Shown: one piece after another, positions 60,197 through 64,000 of the stretch
Numbering within the stretch: the first letter of the stretch is position 1
Layout of the letters: every line of letters starts with the position of its first letter
DNA from: an uncultured Kordia sp.
GTDB lineage: Bacteria > Bacteroidota > Bacteroidia > Flavobacteriales > Flavobacteriaceae
Assembly: GCF_947489565.1 (NCBI RefSeq)
Contig: NZ_CANLEA010000004.1
Coordinates: 124,001 to 188,000, forward strand
Direction of reading: 5' to 3'
DNA length: 64,000 bases
Made by a program: the position numbers and the translations under genes
Notes under the pieces: model-generated
What the model saw: the letters and a program-made list of their open reading frames with translations, nothing else
Told to the model about the DNA's origin: nothing
The model's database searches: none

Positions 60197-60466
60197 TTAA
60201 AAAGTTTCGCGTGCGTTCGTATTGAGATATTCATTAATCGAATTTTTATCATAAAGTATGACGCGCGGTTGCGGTTGCGAAAAACGAATTTTTCCCTCAT
60301 CACGGAGTTTCTGTAGTGTCGTTTTTGAAGCAATATTCAAGAGTTTCATTGCTTCATTACCATCCACCCAAACCCAAGAATCTTCTTGGTATTTTTGGTC
60401 AATATAGGCGGTGACGCGATCAAAGAGCTTATAAAACGCATCTTCTTCTAAACAAATAACTTCCAT
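60197..60466 (-). CDS. Bacteroidota mobile-element helix-turn-helix protein
   Basis: I start at MEVICLEEDAFYKLFDRV (60466), the conserved beginning of this family. The HTH_17/MerR-like domain reads WVDGNEAMKLLNIASKTTLQKLRDEGKIRFSQPQPRVILYDKNSINEYL and is characteristic of small regulators in Bacteroidota conjugative elements. It probably controls transfer or excision genes. It is the clearest sign that part of this island evolved in Bacteroidota rather than being purely proteobacterial. Confidence 0.85.
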   Translation of the reverse strand: MEVICLEEDAFYKLFDRVTAYIDQKYQEDSWVWVDGNEAMKLLNIASKTTLQKLRDEGKIRFSQPQPRVILYDKNSINEYLNTNARETF

Positions 60467-60524
60467 ATACTTCGTTTTTAAAACAAAGAAAAAAGATACA
60501 AATAAATTGTCAGAAAAAGTATAA

Positions 60525-60551
60525 AAAAACCTGCGCATGTGGCAGGTTTTT
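60525..60551. terminator. Intrinsic terminator
   Basis: AAAAACCTGC / GCAGGTTTTT with a 7-nt loop. The A-run on its left acts for the minus-strand lipoprotein gene that ends at 60557. Confidence 0.8.
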
Positions 60552-60556
60552 CATGT

Positions 60557-61366
60557 TCAATTATTGAGGAAGCGAGTAAAATACATTTGCTGTCCCGTAA
60601 GGTCAGGGTTACTATCAGGTAAATTAGGGTTGGCGTTACTTAGCTCAATAATAAAAATAGGGATATCTTGAACTGCTGCAGTGGGATTAAAAACGTCAAT
60701 TAAAACAGCTGGCGCATTAACATTTAAACCACTCAAAACACCATCTTGTAATCTTGGAAAATCGTTAGGTGAAACTGTATAGGTAACTTCTTCAACTTTA
60801 TCACTTTGACTATTAATTCCTAGAACCTCAGTTGTTGAATTCGCAATGATTTTAAATTTTCCGTTTGTTAATTTAGAAACATTTTGTCCGTTGATATCCG
60901 TTCCTTGATTGCCTGGTGCTGTACTATAAACAACAGACTCAATTCTTCTCAATATTGCATTGGGTGTTAATTGAGAATTGGTAATCTCATCGCCATAAAT
61001 AAATGTAACAACATTATATCCAAAATTCGTAACATGGGGTAAGTCGAATACGTCTTTGTCTTGGTTCATGACTTGTCCTGCCACTGAAACAAATACAGCA
61101 TCTTGGCTTACAAGGTTATTATTGTAATAATAATTAACACTAGAGCGAATAAGTCGATCAACTGTTGGATTATCAGTTTTGATATCTTCACGGGTAATAT
61201 AAATACCCTCCAAAGAGAATTCTCTTGTAATGCCGTCGGCTGAATAATTCTCATTACTTGGATTTTGTGTTGTTGGATTTTCATCATTATTATTTGTTTC
61301 ATCTTCACTTGTACATCCAAGCATCAAGAAAGTGAGAAAGATTAAAAATATCGTTTTTGCTTTCAT
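60557..61366 (-). CDS. Hypothetical lipoprotein (269 residues)
   Basis: The lipoprotein signal ends at LG-C18 followed by TSEDETNNND, a negatively charged linker of flavobacterial type that favours surface display. The mature part is beta-rich, with no family recognised (GREFSLEGIYITREDI-like start, IPIFIIELSN near the end). It is 12 bp downstream of a second lipoprotein gene in the same direction, so the two are likely cotranscribed and may work together at the cell surface. Confidence 0.75.
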   Translation of the reverse strand: MKAKTIFLIFLTFLMLGCTSEDETNNNDENPTTQNPSNENYSADGITREFSLEGIYITREDIKTDNPTVDRLIRSSVNYYYNNNLVSQDAVFVSVAGQVMNQDKDVFDLPHVTNFGYNVVTFIYGDEITNSQLTPNAILRRIESVVYSTAPGNQGTDINGQNVSKLTNGKFKIIANSTTEVLGINSQSDKVEEVTYTVSPNDFPRLQDGVLSGLNVNAPAVLIDVFNPTAAVQDIPIFIIELSNANPNLPDSNPDLTGQQMYFTRFLNN

Positions 61367-61378
61367 AAGTTACGTGAT

Positions 61379-61903
61379 TTATTCAATTGTTATAGAGTAA
61401 AAAGTTGTTTCAAAAGATGACATTTTTAAACGTGTAATCGCTTGGTTTGGAGAAAGATTAATAATAGCTTGTGCTTCTCCTTGTGGTATTACATCATTTG
61501 TATTGAGTAGTTGTATAACCTCATTATTATTAAGAACTTGAATAACTGTACAACCGTTAGCGCAATTATTAAAAAGAGGAATTGTAATCTTTGAAATCCC
61601 GCTAACATCACTTAAATCAAGTTCCATAGTACTTGGGTTTCCATCTTGTGGAAAAGCTAGAAGAATTCCATTATTAATGTAAGCATCCGTTGACCTTACC
61701 CTAAAAACCGTAAAATCAAATCCTTGTGTAGTAAATGATGTATCATCGACATCTATACCAAGACCATCAAGATTTATGGTCACAGGCATAAAAGTTTCAG
61801 TTTCAGGTGTAATATCGTCATCATCATTACTACATGACCCTGCCATGAGAATAAATGACAATGAACTGATAAAAAAGAGTTTTAAATATGTGTATGATTT
61901 CAT
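61379..61903 (-). CDS. Hypothetical lipoprotein (174 residues)
   Basis: The signal peptide ends at lipobox AGS-C24 and is followed by SNDDDD, another surface-export-style acidic start. The ~150-residue mature domain has two Cys in NCANGCTVIQVL and resembles a small beta-sandwich. No family is recognised. It is the first gene of the two-gene lipoprotein operon. Confidence 0.72.
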   Translation of the reverse strand: MKSYTYLKLFFISSLSFILMAGSCSNDDDDITPETETFMPVTINLDGLGIDVDDTSFTTQGFDFTVFRVRSTDAYINNGILLAFPQDGNPSTMELDLSDVSGISKITIPLFNNCANGCTVIQVLNNNEVIQLLNTNDVIPQGEAQAIINLSPNQAITRLKMSSFETTFYSITIE

Positions 61904-62316
61904 TATTTGATACGTTTTAAGTTGTTAGAAATTATTTTGAGTTGAAGGTTTAGGGGAACGCATCAAAGGGCGGCTTAGAAGCGACTACGGGGAGCGAATT
62001 GTGGTTTTAGGTGTTTCCATGGCTTTAAAAAAAATAGCGTGAAACTTAGTGTGCCCTAAACCCGTGGTACTGGTATACCGTGATCCAAAGACAACAACTA
62101 AGCCCACGCCTAAGACATGGGCATTAGTCTACATGCCTTTCGTTCGGATCAGAGAAAATTACCAGTTTTCGGGTTTGAACGAAATTTGTAGCTAATGCTT
62201 AAATTTGTATAATATTTTTACACTAAGACTTTGCTCTTATATGTTTATGATTTTTGATTATTTGAATCTAAATTAGGCATTCTAAACGTCACAATCACTA
62301 TAAACAAAAAGTTTTT
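61904..62316. other. Structured non-coding region upstream of the lipoprotein pair
   Basis: No credible ORF is seen in 413 bases. G+C is higher than nearby and several stems can be drawn: GCCCA (62102-62106) / TGGGC (62118-62122), TTTCGTTC (62138-62145) / GAACGAAA (62177-62184), and GGTA-CTGGTA-TACC near 62068. It may hold a small RNA, a leader or a transfer-related site. I cannot assign a known family. Confidence 0.4.
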
Positions 62317-62787
62317 TTAGAGAGTAAATGACACTAAATTGTCATCAGCCATAGAGTAATATTCATCATCCGTGACAATCAAATGATCCAAAATACTGAT
62401 ATCGAGATAATGCGCGCCTTGGACAATTTTTCGCGTAATGGCTTTATCCGCTGAACTTGCCTTTAATCCACCCGATGGATGGTTATGACCTAAAATAATT
62501 CCACAAGCACGTGCTTTGAGCGCAGAGGCAAAAATCAACTTTGGATCAACAGTAACACCAGAAACACCACCCTTAGCAATCGGCACAATACCCATACATT
62601 GATTATTGCGATCAAGAAGCAAGATTTTAAATTCTTCAAACAAGTTAATGGTCATATCATCCCAATTAGCACGGAATAATTGATAAGCGCGTAAAGCACT
62701 ACTTATTTTGGGGCGCTCATTCGCCTTAACTTTGCGCTGATATTGCAAGGTGATTTGGCTGATATTCGTGTGAAATTCTTTTGTCAT
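62317..62787 (-). CDS. RadC-like JAB-domain protein
   Basis: I start at MTKEFHTNISQITLQYQRK (62787). The 156-residue protein has the JAB/MPN-type metal site LGHNHPSGGLKASSADKAI (HxH...SxxD) and ILDHLIVTDDEYYSMAD, as in RadC. It lacks the N-terminal helix-hairpin-helix part of chromosomal RadC, which is typical of the versions in mobile elements. Function in DNA repair is disputed. In elements it may aid establishment. Confidence 0.88.
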   Translation of the reverse strand: MTKEFHTNISQITLQYQRKVKANERPKISSALRAYQLFRANWDDMTINLFEEFKILLLDRNNQCMGIVPIAKGGVSGVTVDPKLIFASALKARACGIILGHNHPSGGLKASSADKAITRKIVQGAHYLDISILDHLIVTDDEYYSMADDNLVSFTL

Positions 62788-62973
62788 GAAGAAACTATGA
62801 CACAAAACAAACAATCTAAATACGCACAGAAAGTCTTATAAAAAAATATGTTTATGAGAAAAATTTTACTCTTATAAAATATTTTCTCTCACAAAGACGT
62901 TTTTGACTATATTAGCTAAAGAATTTATTTCTCCCTAAAGCCTAACTTTTACAATTTAAAACAAAAGTTATTT

Positions 62974-64000
62974 ATGAAATATATTATGAAAGTTTTTCCC
63001 TTTATCATCTTTATTGCACTCATTGCCGTTATTGCATGTCAGCATGATGATGCTGTACGCATTGATGAACAAATAAAATCGCAAGATGCCAGTTTTATTA
63101 TTAAAATGGAGTCTGGCGAACATTTACGCGCCACATATCCAAGCGTGTATCAAAAGCTGAATCAATCATCGCATATTGCTAAAAATAATGATGGCGCACC
63201 TTATTCTTTAGATTTAAACAAAATACAAATTATAGAGCGCAATACCTATACACAATATACCACACCTGTTATTGGACATGTCGAACAAAATAATTATCTC
63301 ATTAATTATATGCTCCTTGAATTTGATAATGGAGACAGTTATCAATTCTTGATTAAATATCCACGCCTTGCAAATGGTCTAGATTATACAAATTCAGTCA
63401 TGGAAGCCGTTAATGGTAATACACTTCTTCAAAAAAGTGGTATTGGACAACCGCGTCCATGTTTGGACGGCACACCTGAACTGGTTGGCACAGAGCAACA
63501 ATATATTTGTGAAACAACACGATGCACTGGACCTGAACGTCATCAATGGGGCGAGCAATGTCCTTGTGCTAATTTAAACTATTGTACAATGCCTACGAAT
63601 ACTTGTGATTGGCAAACTGTGAGTATTTGGAGTTGTACAGGCGGAAGCGCACCAAGTGGAGGTGATGGAAGTGATGGCACAGCAGGAGGTGGCGGTGGCG
63701 ATAATCCCGATGATACCAACCCAGATGATCCAATAGAAACTGTGCCTGTTTTTGACTTACGTGATGCAAATATTAAAAGTAAACTTTTAGAATATAGCAA
63801 TACGACTAAAATCAAAAATAAACTATCTGAATTAGGACAGAAGATTTTCGATCCCAATTATCATCTTGAAGATGGAGCGATGTATAAAAGAGAAGCTGAT
63901 GGTCAATATACTGATCGTCCACCTGATGTTTTAATTGAAGCAGGTACAGAATTTATTCCTGAATTTAAAATAGGTGAAGTTGTATCTTTACACATGCACC
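62974..64000 (+). CDS. Lipoprotein with Cys-rich and Gly/Asp-rich segments (3' end outside window)
   Basis: This frame is open from ATG 62974 to the window end and is absent from the ORF track because it has no stop. The signal peptide runs to lipobox VIA-C22. The mature part starts QHDDAVRIDEQI. Residues ~165-205 are Cys-rich (CETTRCTGPE, CPCANLNYC). A Gly/Asp/Pro-rich linker follows (GGDGSDGTAGGGGGDNPD), then an ordered domain ending EFKIGEVVSLHMH. The HxH may begin a metalloprotease-like site, but the sequence stops there. Confidence 0.78.
   Translation, partial: MKYIMKVFPFIIFIALIAVIACQHDDAVRIDEQIKSQDASFIIKMESGEHLRATYPSVYQKLNQSSHIAKNNDGAPYSLDLNKIQIIERNTYTQYTTPVIGHVEQNNYLINYMLLEFDNGDSYQFLIKYPRLANGLDYTNSVMEAVNGNTLLQKSGIGQPRPCLDGTPELVGTEQQYICETTRCTGPERHQWGEQCPCANLNYCTMPTNTCDWQTVSIWSCTGGSAPSGGDGSDGTAGGGGGDNPDDTNPDDPIETVPVFDLRDANIKSKLLEYSNTTKIKNKLSELGQKIFDPNYHLEDGAMYKREADGQYTDRPPDVLIEAGTEFIPEFKIGEVVSLHMH

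Noticed and set aside
63579-63857. 92-codon minus-strand ORF rich in Pro/Leu/Ser
   Set aside because: It is the antisense shadow of the Gly/Asp-rich linker of the lipoprotein starting at 62974.
1-64000. CRISPR array, rRNA operon or IS element
   Set aside because: I saw no regularly spaced identical repeats, no rRNA-like sequence and no transposase ORF with terminal inverted repeats.

Overview
The window reads as a Flavobacteriaceae (Bacteroidota) chromosome segment with a large mobile island in its right-hand part. The evidence for the host is an AT-rich composition, lipoproteins with a Cys-Ser/Asn-Asp-Asp-Asp start, two type IX secretion (T9SS) C-terminal sorting domains, DUF4290 and START-like proteins typical of the phylum, a tRNA-Met without encoded CCA, and Bacteroidota promoters (TTG-N19-TAnnTTTG) in front of tRNA-Met and the HU gene. 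A Kordia-like genus is a guess from gene content only.

Region 1 (1-8.2 kb): two tandem leucine-rich-repeat surface lipoproteins (the first cut by the window edge), two tandem lipoproteins of the PAP2/vanadium haloperoxidase superfamily, and a DUF2911 secreted protein. Region 2 (8.3-20.7 kb): an aquaporin followed by a long, tightly packed, co-directional light/oxidative-stress cluster. It holds a TetR-like regulator, an ABC1/UbiB kinase, a flavin reductase-like protein, an SDR-DUF2867 protein, a cryptochrome-like photolyase, TIGR03643, FolE, a second SDR, TspO, an SRPBCC protein and a class I photolyase, ending with a FAS1 lipoprotein. The promoter regions of the TetR gene, folE and the FAS1 gene share TTGTTTAAC-type sites and may form one regulon. 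Region 3 (20.8-37.7 kb): ordinary chromosome with an OmpA-like protein, MurA (Asp in place of the fosfomycin-target Cys), DUF4290, DUF493, a cyanophycinase-like T9SS protein, a metallophosphoesterase, a lectin-like propeller blade, a large T9SS BNR protein, a tail-fibre-like protein, an orphan lanthipeptide-like precursor, an ATPase, RecQ, Fmt, HU, YqgE/AlgH, a class IV aminotransferase and a START-like protein.

Region 4 (37.9-64 kb) begins at tRNA-Met and is a mosaic mobile island. It contains a J-domain membrane protein, an XRE regulator, an AlpA-like factor and a DUF4102-type tyrosine integrase. Next to the integrase lies a 3' fragment of a tRNA-Arg(UCU) with encoded CCA, an attachment site of proteobacterial style. 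Then come a three-gene ABC-3C defence operon with a Cap4-like nuclease domain, a MOBF relaxase-helicase, a MORN protein, a receiver-Mrr nuclease fusion, and a second mobilization module (VirD2-like relaxase plus MobC with a likely oriT). The right end has two paralogous membrane proteins directly upstream of a VirD4/TraG coupling protein, a DUF3768 protein, a Bacteroidota-type HTH protein, cargo lipoproteins and a RadC/JAB protein. The mobilization genes look alphaproteobacterial and are visibly richer in G+C, whereas the cargo lipoproteins and defence genes look flavobacterial. No VirB-type channel genes and no right boundary are in the window.

The most interesting candidates are the receiver-Mrr fusion with a degenerate receiver, the ABC-3C operon, the internal integrase/attachment cassette of foreign type, the relaxase with His where a catalytic Tyr is expected, and a shared Arg/Asp/Lys-rich tail on four element proteins that could be a type IV secretion signal.
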